Shown here piece by piece: positions 25,677 to 35,319 of a stretch of DNA of 64,000 nt. Both the position numbers and the translations under genes were made by a program. The stretch comes from Acidobacteriota bacterium. GTDB lineage: Bacteria; Acidobacteriota; Thermoanaerobaculia; Multivoradales; J023. Below the pieces are notes generated by a model, which worked only from the letters and a program-made list of their open reading frames with translations, ran no database searches and was not told where the DNA came from. Positions within the stretch are counted from its first letter, which is position 1, and every line of letters begins with the position of its first letter. The stretch lies in assembly GCA_029263315.1 (NCBI GenBank), contig JAJCXR010000040.1, forward strand, positions 1-64,000, given 5' to 3'.

Positions 25677-27179
25677 CTACTCAGGTTGGGCCAAACGGCC
25701 CGAGACCTCCACCAGACGACGCAACCAGTCGGCATCCTCGAGGCTGGGCAAGCTCTGCAAGCGCCAACGCCAGTTGCCCTCTGCGACACCGGGGGTATTC
25801 ATACGCGCTGCGCTTCCCAGTCCGAGGACATCCTGCATCGGTACGACGGCCCAGCGAGCGACAGAGGTCATGGCCAGTCGGATGAGATGGCGGTGGATCC
25901 GCGAGGCGGATTCGGCCCCGACAAACGCCAGAACCTTCTCCTTCACCGCGTCATCCAGGCCATCGAACCAACCCACCGTCGTATCGTTGTCGTGCGTTCC
26001 GGTGTAGAGCAAGGTCTCCGGCGGAAGGCGAAACGTCGCGTGCTCGCTTTGTGCATCCTCAAAAGCGAAGTGCAGCACCCGCATACAAGGTAGCTCCACC
26101 TCGCGACGCAGGCCTCGGGCTGCCTCGCTCAGATCCCCCAGATCTTCCGCGATCAAAGGCAGCGGAGTGCCTAGCTCGGCGGCGAATGCGTCGAAAAGTG
26201 CCTTGCCTGGACCGTCGACCCACTCGCCGTCCCGTGCCGATTGGGCCCCGCCGGGAATCCGCCAATAGTCGGCGAAGGCTCGAAAATGGTCGAGACGCAC
26301 CCAATCGGCCAGCTCCAAGTTGGCCCGCAGCCGCTCCACCCACCAGTTGTAGCCGTCCTCCGCCATGACCGACCACCGGAAGAGGGGATTGCCCCACAGC
26401 TGTCCATCTTCGGCAAAGTAATCCGGCGGCACACCGGCCACCGCCAGCGGCCGGCCGACGGCGTCGAGCTCGAAGAGATGCGGTTGAGACCAGACTTCGG
26501 CGCTGTCGTGGGCCACGTAGATGGGCACGTCGCCGAGGATCTCTATGCCTCGATCCCGGGCCGCTTGACGCAAGGCCCGCCAGTGTTTGAAGGCAAGAAA
26601 TTGAAGAAAACGGTGACGGCCGATGTCCTCGGCTAAGGCCGTACGTGCCGCCTCCAGCTCTTCGTCCCGACGATCCCGCAAAGACGCCTTCCAGGACCAC
26701 CAAGGCGCCCCTCCATGATGCCCCTTCAAGGCGGCAAACAGAGACCAATCCTCCAACCAAAGACGCCGGGACGGGGATTCATCGAAGGCCTGTATCTCTG
26801 CCACCAACGAAGTCTGGGGATTCTCGCGGTGGCGGCGCCAAGCCTCTTCCAGCAGGGGGGCTTTGAGGGCCCGGACTGCCGCAAAATCGCAAGCATCCGT
26901 ATTGTCGCCGGTGGACGGCAAATCGCCTTCGTCGAGCAAACCATCGGTCACCAGACGTTCCAGCGCGATCAGGCTGGGATCGAGGGCAAAGGCGGACAGG
27001 CAGGAGTAGGGAGAATTGCCGGCCGCCGAAGGATGGAGGGGTAGCACTTGCCAAAGGCCGAACCCAGCTCTGGCGGCCCAATCCAGAAAGACCTCCGCCG
27101 AGGGCCCAAAGTCCCCAGCACCCCAAGGTCCAGGCAGAGAGGTGGGATGCAGCAGGATGCCAGCGACGCGGTCGGTCAT
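25677..27179 (-). CDS. malQ: 4-alpha-glucanotransferase (amylomaltase)
   Basis: 500 aa from ATG 27179; 27362 would add an unsupported 61-residue leader. GH77 amylomaltases transfer alpha-1,4-glucan segments between oligosaccharides in cytoplasmic maltodextrin and glycogen metabolism. Diagnostic motifs are GILLHPTSLPGPWGAGDFGP at the N-terminus, LPLHPSAAGNSPYSCLSAFA, the nucleophile Asp in WVRLDHFRAFADYW, the acid/base Glu in PLIAEDLGD, and the third Asp in TGTHDNDTTVGW. Length is typical. Divergent from gntR with 159 bp between. Confidence 0.97.
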   Translation of the reverse strand: MTDRVAGILLHPTSLPGPWGAGDFGPSAEVFLDWAARAGFGLWQVLPLHPSAAGNSPYSCLSAFALDPSLIALERLVTDGLLDEGDLPSTGDNTDACDFAAVRALKAPLLEEAWRRHRENPQTSLVAEIQAFDESPSRRLWLEDWSLFAALKGHHGGAPWWSWKASLRDRRDEELEAARTALAEDIGRHRFLQFLAFKHWRALRQAARDRGIEILGDVPIYVAHDSAEVWSQPHLFELDAVGRPLAVAGVPPDYFAEDGQLWGNPLFRWSVMAEDGYNWWVERLRANLELADWVRLDHFRAFADYWRIPGGAQSARDGEWVDGPGKALFDAFAAELGTPLPLIAEDLGDLSEAARGLRREVELPCMRVLHFAFEDAQSEHATFRLPPETLLYTGTHDNDTTVGWFDGLDDAVKEKVLAFVGAESASRIHRHLIRLAMTSVARWAVVPMQDVLGLGSAARMNTPGVAEGNWRWRLQSLPSLEDADWLRRLVEVSGRLAQPE

Positions 27180-27313
27180 GGGTTGCATTCTACGCCGTCC
27201 CACCGGACGGCGCCATGAACCCCTAGTCATCGCCCCACCTGATGGCGATGCCACCCAAACTACGTCCTGCTGAGCGGCGCAAAGCAGGCCAAGCGGATCC
27301 CATTGAAACATCC

Positions 27314-27336
27314 TACCTTTGGATGGTAGTGTGATC
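27314..27336. promoter_or_regulatory. Candidate operator in the malQ-gntR divergent region
   Basis: CATCCTACCTTTGGATGGTAG just upstream of ATG 27339 contains interleaved inverted arms (CTACC/GGTAG and CATCC/GGATG), as expected for a dimeric winged-helix repressor. Autoregulation by the GntR protein is inferred. Confidence 0.4.
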
Positions 27337-27338
27337 CG

Positions 27339-28049
27339 ATGATGACGCTGCGCAATGTCCAACGCTCAACCTTGGCCACCAAAACTACTCGCGAGCTGGA
27401 ACGTATGGTGGTGACCGGCGAGTGGTGCGAGGGCACCAAGATCCCCGCCGAGCCCGAGTTGGTACGCCAACTCGGGGTGAGCCGCAACACGGTGCGCGAG
27501 GCGGTGCGAGCCTTGACCCATGTGGGACTGCTGGAGGCCCGACCAGGTGACGGCACTTACGTACGTTCCACCAGCGTCCTCGGCGGGACCATGTCCCGCC
27601 GGCTCGCCGACTGCGATCCCTTGGAAGTGCTGGAGGTACGCCAGTGCCTGGAGACAGAAGCGGCCCGCTTGGCGGCCAGCCGCCGAACGGACACCGACAT
27701 CGAGACCTTGCGTCGTGGCTTCGGCCGTTTGAAGGACATCTGGGATCGAAGGGAACCGGCCGAGGTGGTAGTCCAGGCAATCTTCGACCACCACCTGGAC
27801 ATCGTCAAGGCAGGCCACAACCCCCTACTCTTGGAGCTTTATCAGAACATTGCAGAATCCGTGCGAGGCTCCATCGAAGCGGTGCTCGGCGCCGTCGATC
27901 GCCTGGAACCGGATCTGGAGCCACCGGAACGTCTACATCGAGATTTGATCGAGGCCATCGCCCGCGGTGACGGCGATGCCGCCGCCCGCTTGGTGATCGA
28001 ACACTCAGCCGTGCTGCACAGTTGGTTGGGAGAGGAGAACACAGAATGA
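27339..28049 (+). CDS. GntR/FadR-family transcriptional regulator
   Basis: 236 aa. The N-terminal winged HTH (~12-80) has EPELVRQLGVSRNTVREAVR ALTHVGLLEARPGDGTYVRS-type sequence. The C-terminal all-helical FCD domain (~95-225) contains EVRQCLETEAARLAA, FDHHLDIVKAGHN and LHRDLIEAIARGD, with Asp/His residues suited to metal or carboxylate ligands. It overlaps the RND adaptor gene by ATGA and so leads the gntR-MFP-RND-OMF operon, which it probably represses. GntR control of an RND pump is less common than TetR control. Confidence 0.93.
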   Translation: MMTLRNVQRSTLATKTTRELERMVVTGEWCEGTKIPAEPELVRQLGVSRNTVREAVRALTHVGLLEARPGDGTYVRSTSVLGGTMSRRLADCDPLEVLEVRQCLETEAARLAASRRTDTDIETLRRGFGRLKDIWDRREPAEVVVQAIFDHHLDIVKAGHNPLLLELYQNIAESVRGSIEAVLGAVDRLEPDLEPPERLHRDLIEAIARGDGDAAARLVIEHSAVLHSWLGEENTE

Positions 28050-29407
28050 GCTTTTTACCACGGCTTCGAGCTCGGGCAACGGGCACCATGGGCTGCGGCT
28101 TCGCCGCCGGCTTGGCGCTGGCGATCAGCCTGACCGCCTGTGGCCAAGGGGAGGTTTCCCAGGGCGCCGCCGAGCCACCGCTGGTCACCGTCGCGCTGCC
28201 GGTGCAACGGACGATCACCGAATGGAACGAGCACAGCGGCCGTCTGGCGGCGGTAGAGACCGCCCAGGTGCGCCCTCGGGTGACTGGGTTTGTCGACCGT
28301 ATTCACTTTACCGAAGGCTCCCTGGTGACCCAAGGGCAACGCCTCGTCAGCCTCGATCACCGCACCTTCAAAGCTGATCTGGCGGCGGCCGAAGCCGAGG
28401 TCGAGCAGGCCCGTGTACAGCTTGAGCTGGCCAAGGGAGAGCTGGGCCGCGTCGAGGCCTTGATCGGCTCGCGGGCGGTGTCGCAAGAGGAAGTGGAGCG
28501 ACGTCAACGGCAAGTCCAGACGGTCGAGGCTGAGGTTGCCGCCGCCGAAGCCGAGATGGCTACCATCCGCCTCGACTTGGAATTCACACAAGTAACGGCT
28601 CCCATTTCAGGTCGTGTCGGTCGCGCCGAGGTAACGGCGGGTAACTTGGTCACCGGTGGATCGGGTACTTCGACGGTGCTTACCAGCATCGTTTCCCTCG
28701 ATCCGATCTATGTCTACTTCACCCCCGACGAACACTCGGCCCTCGACTATCTGCGTCGTCAACGGGCGGCTGGCGAGGACAAGGTCACGGTGGAAATGGC
28801 CGTCGAAGGCGACGAAGGTTTCCCGCATATTGGCTATCTCGACTTCATCGACAACCAGCTCGACGCCGCCACCGGCACGCTGCTGGTGCGAGCCCTCTTC
28901 GACAATCCGGACGGTCTATTGCTGCCGGGGCTGTTCGCACGCCTACGGCTGCCCGCCGGCCCGGCGTCACAGGTCTTGCTGGTGCCGGAGGCCGCCATCA
29001 TCCTCGATCAAACCTGGGAAATCCTGATGCTGGTGGATACCGACAACGTCGTACAACGTCGTCGCGTCGAGACGGGATCGACGGTGGACGGCATGACGGT
29101 AATTCGCAACGGCCTGGCGGCGGGCGAGCGGGTGGTGGTGGAAGGCACCCAGCGGGCTCGTCCCGGTAGCCTCGTGACCCCCGAGCTGCAGGTGCCTGGC
29201 ACCTCGCCGACGGGCACCTCGTCGACGGGCTCGGAACCGGCAACTCCACAGGTGCCTGGCACCTCAAACGCAGGCACCTCAAACACAGATCCACAGGTGC
29301 CAGATCCACAGGTGCCTGGCACCTCCACAACTGGCACCTCCACAACTGATCCACAGGTGCCTGGCACCTCCCCAACTACGGCGGACAACGCGGGGCCCGC
29401 GGCATGA
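28046..29407 (+). CDS. RND efflux periplasmic adaptor (membrane fusion protein), lipoprotein
   Basis: 453 aa from ATG 28046. Lipobox LTAC at ~31 anchors it to the inner membrane. HSGRLAAVETAQVRPRVTGF is the first barrel-sandwich strand, EAEVEQARVQLELAKGELGR the helical hairpin, and APISGRVGRAEVTAGNLVTG the second lipoyl half. It bridges the pump and the outer-membrane factor encoded next. Residues ~380-453 are a low-complexity Thr/Ser/Pro tail made of QVPGTS repeats from four palindromic elements. The gene overlaps its neighbours on both sides by four bases. Confidence 0.95.
   Translation: MSFLPRLRARATGTMGCGFAAGLALAISLTACGQGEVSQGAAEPPLVTVALPVQRTITEWNEHSGRLAAVETAQVRPRVTGFVDRIHFTEGSLVTQGQRLVSLDHRTFKADLAAAEAEVEQARVQLELAKGELGRVEALIGSRAVSQEEVERRQRQVQTVEAEVAAAEAEMATIRLDLEFTQVTAPISGRVGRAEVTAGNLVTGGSGTSTVLTSIVSLDPIYVYFTPDEHSALDYLRRQRAAGEDKVTVEMAVEGDEGFPHIGYLDFIDNQLDAATGTLLVRALFDNPDGLLLPGLFARLRLPAGPASQVLLVPEAAIILDQTWEILMLVDTDNVVQRRRVETGSTVDGMTVIRNGLAAGERVVVEGTQRARPGSLVTPELQVPGTSPTGTSSTGSEPATPQVPGTSNAGTSNTDPQVPDPQVPGTSTTGTSTTDPQVPGTSPTTADNAGPAA
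29191..29368. repeat. Four palindromic elements in the 3' end of the adaptor gene
   Basis: Copies at 29191, 29251, 29311 and 29356, with half-site derivatives (GGCACCTC, GGTGCCAG) between them, all in the QVPGT frame. The cluster has expanded the C-terminal tail without disturbing the ATGA overlap with the pump gene. Confidence 0.95.
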
Positions 29408-32400
29408 GACTTGGTCACTTCTTCATCGACCGGCCCCGCTTTGCGGCGGTGCTGTCGATCCTCACCATCTTGGTGGGTGTGCTGGCCTACCTTCAGCTGC
29501 CGGTCACCCAATATCCCGAGATCTCACCGCCCATCGTGCAGGTGAGCGCCTTCTATGCGGGCGCCACCGCCGAGACCGTGGCCGACACGGTGGCAGCGCC
29601 CCTCGAGCAATCGATCAACGGTGTCGAAGGCATGCTCTACATGACCTCCTCCTCCACCGCCGACGGTGCCATGGTTCTGTCGGTGGCCTTCGAGCTCGGA
29701 ACCGACCTCGACACCGCCCAGATCCTGGTGCAGAACCGAGTGACCTCGGCCGTGCCACGGTTGCCCGAAGAGGTTCGACGCCTCGGCATCAACGTAGCGA
29801 AAAGCTCGCCGGACATCATGATGGTGATCCATCTGTTGTCCCCCGATCAAACCTTCGATGAGCTGTATATCAGCAATTATGCGCTGCTCCGGGTCACCGA
29901 CATTCTGCGCCGTGTCGAAGGCGTGGGTGATCTCCAGGTCTTCGGAGCCCGCGAGTACGGCATGCGCATCTGGCTCGATCCCGAGCAACTGGCAGCCCGT
30001 TCCTTGACGGCGGGGGACGTGGTCGCCGCGCTGCGGGAACAGAATGTCCAAGTCTCCGCCGGTAGCCTCGGTGAGCCGCCGATGCCCTACGACAGCGCCT
30101 ATCAGCTCAAGATCAGCACCGGCGGCCGCTTCCAAACCGCCGAGCAGTTCGAGCAGGTGATCGTCAAGTCCGGGTCCGAGGGCCGGTTGACCCGGGTCAG
30201 CGATGTGGCCAGAGTCGAGCTCGGGGCTCAGGATTACGTGCGCAACAGCTATTTGAACGGTAGGCAGGCGGCGGGCATCGCCATCTTTCAGCGCCCGGGC
30301 AGCAACGCCCTCGAAACCGCCGCCGAGCTCCGGGCCACCGTCGCCGAGCTGTCCAAGGACTTTCCGCCCGGCCTCGAATATGCCATCGCCTACGATCCGA
30401 CGGTCTTTGTCGAGGAGTCGGTGGCCGCCGTCTACACCACCATCTTCGAAGCCGTCGGTTTGGTGATCCTGGTGATCATCCTCTTCCTGCAATCCTGGCG
30501 GGCCGCCTTGATCCCCATCGTCGCCATCCCGGTCTCGCTGATCGGCACCTTTGCCGTCATGGGATCAGTGGGATTCTCGCTCAACAACCTTTCCCTCTTC
30601 GCCTTGGTGCTGGCCATCGGCATCGTGGTCGATGACGCCATCGTGGTAGTGGAGAACATCGAGCGCAACCTCGAGCTCGGCATGGACCCCAAGGAGGCCT
30701 CCCGCGTCACCATGGACGAGGTGGGGGCCGCCCTCATCTCGATGGCCTTGGTGCTGGCGGCGGTCTTTGTGCCCGCCGCCTTCCTGGGTGGAATCTCCGG
30801 CCAGTTCTTCCGTCAGTTCGGCCTCACCATCGCCGTCGCCACCTTGATTTCGGCCTTCAACTCCCTGACCCTCTCCCCTGCCTTGGGGGCCATCCTGCTG
30901 GTGGCCAAAGACCAACCCCGCTCGCGCTTCGGTAGCCTGTGGTACGGCGTGTTGGGCCCCGTTTTCCGCGGCTTCAACCGTGTTTTTGACCGCACCAACC
31001 GCTACTACGCCGCCAGCCTGCGTCGCCTGGTCCGCCTTCCCTGGTTGATCACCGCCATCTTCGTCCTGTTGTTGGCCGGTGGCGCCTGGCTCTTTCGCAC
31101 GGTGCCCGGAGGCTTTATTCCGCAGCAGGACCAAGGCTACTTGATCGTCGCCGTCAGTTTGCCCGCCGGAGCCTCGCTGCAACGCACCGATGCCGTCACC
31201 CTGGAAGCGGAGGCCCTGATGCGGCAGCAGCCGGGCATCGCCAACGTGGTGGCCATCGCCGGCTTTTCCGGTGCCACCTTCGCCGCCGCCTCCAACGCCG
31301 CTGCCATGTTTGTCTTGCTGGACCCTTTTGAGGAACGGGGACCGGATCGCACCTCGTCCCTCCTGGTGGGCCAGCTACAAACCACCTTGTCGCAGATCCG
31401 CGGCGCCCAGTTCTTCGTCATCGATCCGCCGCCGGTGCAGGGGCTCGGCCGCGGCGGTGGCTTCACCATGATGGTGCAGAACCGCGGCGGCCAGGATCTC
31501 CTTGCTTTGCAGGATGCCACCTGGGCCTTGGCCATGGCTGCCAATCAGCACCCCAAGATCAGCCGGGCCTTCACCACCTTCGACGCATCGCAACCCCAGC
31601 TGGCCTTGGAGATCGATCGCACCAAAGCAGAGCAGCTCGACGTACCGCTGCAAAGTGTCTTCGAGACCCTACAAATTCAACTGGGATCAGCCTACGTCAA
31701 CGATTTCAATCGTTTCGGTCGGACCTACCGGGTGACGGCCCAGGCCGATGCCGCCCACCGCTTGCGAAGTGAGGATTTGAGCAAGCTCTATACCCGCAGC
31801 CGGGGCGATGAGATGGTTCCCCTGAGCTCGATTGTGTCGTTGCGACGCGCCACCGGTCCAGACCGCGTTGTGCGCCACAACCTCTATCCTTCCGCCGAGC
31901 TCCGCGGTGCGGCTTCCCCCGGATTCAGCTCCGGAGAAGCCATCGAGACCATGGCCGCCCTGGCGGACGAGGTGCTGCCCGCCGGTTTCAATTTCGAATG
32001 GACTGAGATCGCCTACCAAGAGAAGGAATCGGGGGCCGCCGGACTGTGGATTTTTCCGCTGTCGGTGCTCTTCGTTTTCCTCATGCTGACCGCCCTTTAC
32101 GAAAGCTGGTCCTTGCCCGTGGCGGTGATCTCCATCGTGCCCTTGTGCATCGTTTTTGCTTTGCTCGGCGTCTGGATCGCCGGTATGGACAACAACACGT
32201 TGACGCAGGTGGGTTTTCTAGTGCTCATCGGTTTGGCTTGTAAAAACTCCATTTTGATCGTCGAGTTCGCCCAGCAGAAGGAGGACCAAGGCATGGACCG
32301 CTTTGCCGCCGCCACCGACGCGGCGCGGCTGCGCCTACGTCCCATCCTCATGACCTCCTTCGCCTTCATCCTCGGCGTGGTGCCCTTGGTCATCGCCTCG

Positions 32401-32613
32401 GGGGCGGGCTCCGAAATGCGCCGCAATCTGGGCACCGCCGTCTTCTCCGGCATGATCGGCGTCACCTTCACCGGTCTGTTCTTCACGCCAGTGTTTTATG
32501 TCGTCATCCGTCGCTTCCTGGGGGGCGCCAGAGACGAACCGCCAACCCCAACGCCGCAAACCATTGACCCAGCGGAGCCCGGTGACCGGCCGGAGCAGGA
32601 GGCCACCCGATGA
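29404..32613 (+). CDS. RND multidrug efflux pump, HAE1/AcrB-type
   Basis: 1069 aa inner-membrane proton antiporter. The N-terminus FFIDRPRFAAVLSILTILVG with QYPEISPPIVQVSAFYAGA is typical of AcrB/MexB. LVLAIGIVVDDAIVVVENIER (~405-425) carries the TM4 aspartates of the proton relay. Porter-domain sequence SAYVNDFNRFGRTYRVTAQA and C-terminal GLACKNSILIVEFAQQ with MTSFAFILGVVPLVIASGAG complete the signature. Twelve TM helices and two large periplasmic loops are evident. Substrates cannot be predicted. Confidence 0.97.
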   Translation: MRLGHFFIDRPRFAAVLSILTILVGVLAYLQLPVTQYPEISPPIVQVSAFYAGATAETVADTVAAPLEQSINGVEGMLYMTSSSTADGAMVLSVAFELGTDLDTAQILVQNRVTSAVPRLPEEVRRLGINVAKSSPDIMMVIHLLSPDQTFDELYISNYALLRVTDILRRVEGVGDLQVFGAREYGMRIWLDPEQLAARSLTAGDVVAALREQNVQVSAGSLGEPPMPYDSAYQLKISTGGRFQTAEQFEQVIVKSGSEGRLTRVSDVARVELGAQDYVRNSYLNGRQAAGIAIFQRPGSNALETAAELRATVAELSKDFPPGLEYAIAYDPTVFVEESVAAVYTTIFEAVGLVILVIILFLQSWRAALIPIVAIPVSLIGTFAVMGSVGFSLNNLSLFALVLAIGIVVDDAIVVVENIERNLELGMDPKEASRVTMDEVGAALISMALVLAAVFVPAAFLGGISGQFFRQFGLTIAVATLISAFNSLTLSPALGAILLVAKDQPRSRFGSLWYGVLGPVFRGFNRVFDRTNRYYAASLRRLVRLPWLITAIFVLLLAGGAWLFRTVPGGFIPQQDQGYLIVAVSLPAGASLQRTDAVTLEAEALMRQQPGIANVVAIAGFSGATFAAASNAAAMFVLLDPFEERGPDRTSSLLVGQLQTTLSQIRGAQFFVIDPPPVQGLGRGGGFTMMVQNRGGQDLLALQDATWALAMAANQHPKISRAFTTFDASQPQLALEIDRTKAEQLDVPLQSVFETLQIQLGSAYVNDFNRFGRTYRVTAQADAAHRLRSEDLSKLYTRSRGDEMVPLSSIVSLRRATGPDRVVRHNLYPSAELRGAASPGFSSGEAIETMAALADEVLPAGFNFEWTEIAYQEKESGAAGLWIFPLSVLFVFLMLTALYESWSLPVAVISIVPLCIVFALLGVWIAGMDNNTLTQVGFLVLIGLACKNSILIVEFAQQKEDQGMDRFAAATDAARLRLRPILMTSFAFILGVVPLVIASGAGSEMRRNLGTAVFSGMIGVTFTGLFFTPVFYVVIRRFLGGARDEPPTPTPQTIDPAEPGDRPEQEATR

Positions 32614-34094
32614 ACCGATTTGAGCTGACTTGCTTGCGGAGGTTCGTCGGTATCGCACTGCTGGTGTGCACCACCGCCTGCGTCGTCGGCCCCGACTACA
32701 CCCCGGTGGTCCCCGAGGTGCCCGAAACCTTCGATCGCCTGGATGCCAGAGAAGGCCCCTACGGAGCGTCCGTCGATCTACATCCTGGAGAGCCGGAGGC
32801 CCGGTGGTGGCTCCAGTTGGGGGACCCCATCCTCAGCGATCTGGTGGCCAGAGCCCATCACGCCAACCTCGATTTGAGAATCGCCGAGGCCAATCTCAAA
32901 CAAGCTCGAGCCCTGCTCGGCATCGACCGCTGGGACCGCTATCCCAGCGCCACGGCCGAAGCGGCCATCGAGGAGAGGGAGAGCAGCGGCGCCAACCTGC
33001 CGCCGGGTATCGATCGTAGCTCGACCTACTACTCCGCCGCCCTCGACGCCAGTTGGGAGATCGACCTCTTCGGACGGGTGCGCCGTCAAATCGAGGCCGG
33101 CGGCGCCGAATACGAAGCTCGCCTGGCGGACCAACGTGCCGTCATGGTGGCGGTGGCCGGCGAGGTGGGCCGCACTTACATGGAGTTACGGGGCGCCCAG
33201 CGGCGCCTCCGGGTAGCCCGTTCCAATGTCACCAACCAGGAAGAAAGCCTCGAGTTGGTTCAGGCTCTGTTGGAGGCCGGCCGAGGCACCGAGCTGGAGC
33301 TGTCCCAGGCGCGGGCCCAACTGGAAACCACCCGCTCCACGCTGCCGCGTTTCGAGCTCTTTGTTGCCCAGGCCGTGCATCGCTTGGCGGTGTTGGTGGG
33401 TGAGGCCCCCGCAGAGCTACGACCCCTGCTAGAGGCCGATGCTGCCCTGCCGCCGGTGCCTGACCGCATCGTCGTCGGCGACGCCGCCGGCTTGCTGCGT
33501 CGGCGCCCCGATATCGCCGCCGCCGAGCGACGCCTGGCGGCGGCCACCGCCCGCATCGGCGTCGCCACCGCCGATCTCTTCCCCCGCCTGTCGTTGAGCG
33601 GCTCTTTTGGTTATCTCGCCACCTCCCTCGACGATCTCGGTGACCAACGGGCCCGAACGACGACCTTTGGCCCTTTCCTGAGTTGGGCAGCCTTCGATCT
33701 CGGACGGGTACGGCAACGCATCCGCGCCAACGAAGCGGGGGCCGAGGCCGCCCTCGGGGATTACGAAAAAGCTGTGCTGATTGCCCTCGAGGAAACCGAG
33801 AACGCCCTCGTCCGCTTGCAGCGGTCCCGTCAAACCCAGGCCCACCTTCGACGTGCCGAGCAAGCCGCCGACGAAGCCGCCAAGCTGGCCCGGATCCGCT
33901 ATGAGCATGGCCTCGACAGCTTCCTCACCGTCCTCGACGCCGAAGCTCGACGGTTAGCCACCGAAGACGCCCTGGCGGTCGGTGCCACCGAGACGGGATC
34001 CGCCTTCGTCGCCCTCTACGAAGCCCTTGGTGGCAGCTGGCAAGTGGCTGATCCCTCGGCCGCTGAAGCACAGCCGGAGATGGTGAGAGAATAG
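32610..34094 (+). CDS. RND outer-membrane factor lipoprotein, OprM/NodT family
   Basis: 494 aa, coupled by ATGA to the pump gene. Signal with lipobox CTTAC (~25) followed by VVGPDYTPVVPEVPETF, the usual NodT/OprM start. Two homologous helical-hairpin repeats: LRIAEANLKQARALLGIDRW... SWEIDLFGRVRRQIEAG, and GVATADLFPRLSLSGSFGYL... SWAAFDLGRVRQRIRANEAG. PDIAAAERRLAAATARIGVA separates them. It forms the trimeric outer-membrane tunnel for the pump. Last gene of the gntR-led operon. Confidence 0.96.
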   Translation: MNRFELTCLRRFVGIALLVCTTACVVGPDYTPVVPEVPETFDRLDAREGPYGASVDLHPGEPEARWWLQLGDPILSDLVARAHHANLDLRIAEANLKQARALLGIDRWDRYPSATAEAAIEERESSGANLPPGIDRSSTYYSAALDASWEIDLFGRVRRQIEAGGAEYEARLADQRAVMVAVAGEVGRTYMELRGAQRRLRVARSNVTNQEESLELVQALLEAGRGTELELSQARAQLETTRSTLPRFELFVAQAVHRLAVLVGEAPAELRPLLEADAALPPVPDRIVVGDAAGLLRRRPDIAAAERRLAAATARIGVATADLFPRLSLSGSFGYLATSLDDLGDQRARTTTFGPFLSWAAFDLGRVRQRIRANEAGAEAALGDYEKAVLIALEETENALVRLQRSRQTQAHLRRAEQAADEAAKLARIRYEHGLDSFLTVLDAEARRLATEDALAVGATETGSAFVALYEALGGSWQVADPSAAEAQPEMVRE

Positions 34095-34190
34095 TTCGTC
34101 GTCGAATGCCGGCCATGACTGTGGCCGGGGAACTTGCCATCGGCCCGGCGCCTCCCCTGCCGGCGGCCATGTTGGTGGAAGGGTGATCAC

Positions 34191-35276
34191 ATGGTGCGTC
34201 GCTGCCATCGAGGACCGAGTCTGCCGTTGATCTTGGGCTCCCTATTGGGCCTCTTCTCGACCATTCAACCGGCCGACGCCTGCCGCTGTGCCCAGCGCAG
34301 CTTGGGGGAATACTTCCAGGCCGCCGACGAGGTTATGGTCGCCAGGCTGGATTCGACGACGGTGCGGGGCGACCGCCGAATTTTCCACTTTGAATCGCCG
34401 CTGGCGACGATGAAAAACGCCGAGACGAGCCTGCCCTACGTCAGCTACCTCTCCTCGGCAGCCTGCGCCGTGGCCGCCGAGCCGGGGGCGGTCTATGTCG
34501 TCTTCGCCGAGCACGATACCAACGCCGAGGTGGCATGGTTGTCGAGCTGCAACGGCAGCCGCATCCACCAGCCCAAGGAAGGTGAGCCGCGGGGCTTTGA
34601 GGACGTCCCACCCCGCTTCGTCATCTCCCAACTCAATGCCCTGGCGGGGCTCGACATCTTGCAACGCATCGTCGCCAAGGAGCCGCGGCTCGACGACCTC
34701 GAAGGACAGCAACTCGTGGGCCTGCTCGATATTCCCGCCTTCGCCGACGGTGGCTCGGTTCAGTTGCATCGAGGCCCCGGGACGACCACCGAGGCGTTCA
34801 CCACGGTGGATGCGATGGTCGATCTGGTGTCCCGCGAAAGCGATTATGAGGTGCCCAGCGCCAGCGTCTATGCCGTCATCGACGGTTGGTACAAGCTGCG
34901 CCTTGACAACGGCGGCCCCTGGGGTTGGTTGCCGCCGACGAGCGGCGGTAGGTACTTGCCGATCGACGATCTTCTGGTCAACCGACTGGCCTATCTAAAC
35001 GCCCATTGGGATGGCTTCCTGTGGCCGGAGGCGGGGGCCGGCCTACCGATGCGCCAACCGGTCCAGGGCCAACCGGACGAGTCCCGTATCGCCATCCCGA
35101 TCAACATCTTGGAAAGCGTACGCCTTGGCGGAACCAGCCTCTGGTGGCGCCTCGAGATCCTTCAGTCCAGCCCTTGCGACGGCGCCGCCCTACCCGAAGT
35201 CGCGATAACGGGTTGGATCCCCGCCTACGGCACCGACGGCGAGCCGGCGGCCTGGTTCTACTCCCGCGGCTGCTGA
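34191..35276 (+). CDS. Secreted TIMP/NTR-like protein with SH3-like region
   Basis: 361 aa from ATG 34191 (earlier ATG 34134 adds no signal). The signal peptide ends PADA-CRC. The mature N-terminal CRC followed by FQAADEVMVARLDSTTVRGD, and later SYLSSAACAVAAEPGAVYVV and WLSSCNGSR, follow the Cys pattern of tissue-inhibitor-of-metalloprotease/netrin-like folds; this is a fold-level guess. Residues ~215-285 (VPSASVYAVIDGWYKLRLDN, GPWGWLPP) resemble bacterial SH3-type modules. Downstream of the efflux operon with a ~96-bp gap, so perhaps independently transcribed. Confidence 0.6.
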   Translation: MVRRCHRGPSLPLILGSLLGLFSTIQPADACRCAQRSLGEYFQAADEVMVARLDSTTVRGDRRIFHFESPLATMKNAETSLPYVSYLSSAACAVAAEPGAVYVVFAEHDTNAEVAWLSSCNGSRIHQPKEGEPRGFEDVPPRFVISQLNALAGLDILQRIVAKEPRLDDLEGQQLVGLLDIPAFADGGSVQLHRGPGTTTEAFTTVDAMVDLVSRESDYEVPSASVYAVIDGWYKLRLDNGGPWGWLPPTSGGRYLPIDDLLVNRLAYLNAHWDGFLWPEAGAGLPMRQPVQGQPDESRIAIPINILESVRLGGTSLWWRLEILQSSPCDGAALPEVAITGWIPAYGTDGEPAAWFYSRGC

Positions 35277-35319
35277 GCGTTTCAACCCTCGTCCCCGCCT
35301 CCTCACTTTCAGAGGCGAC

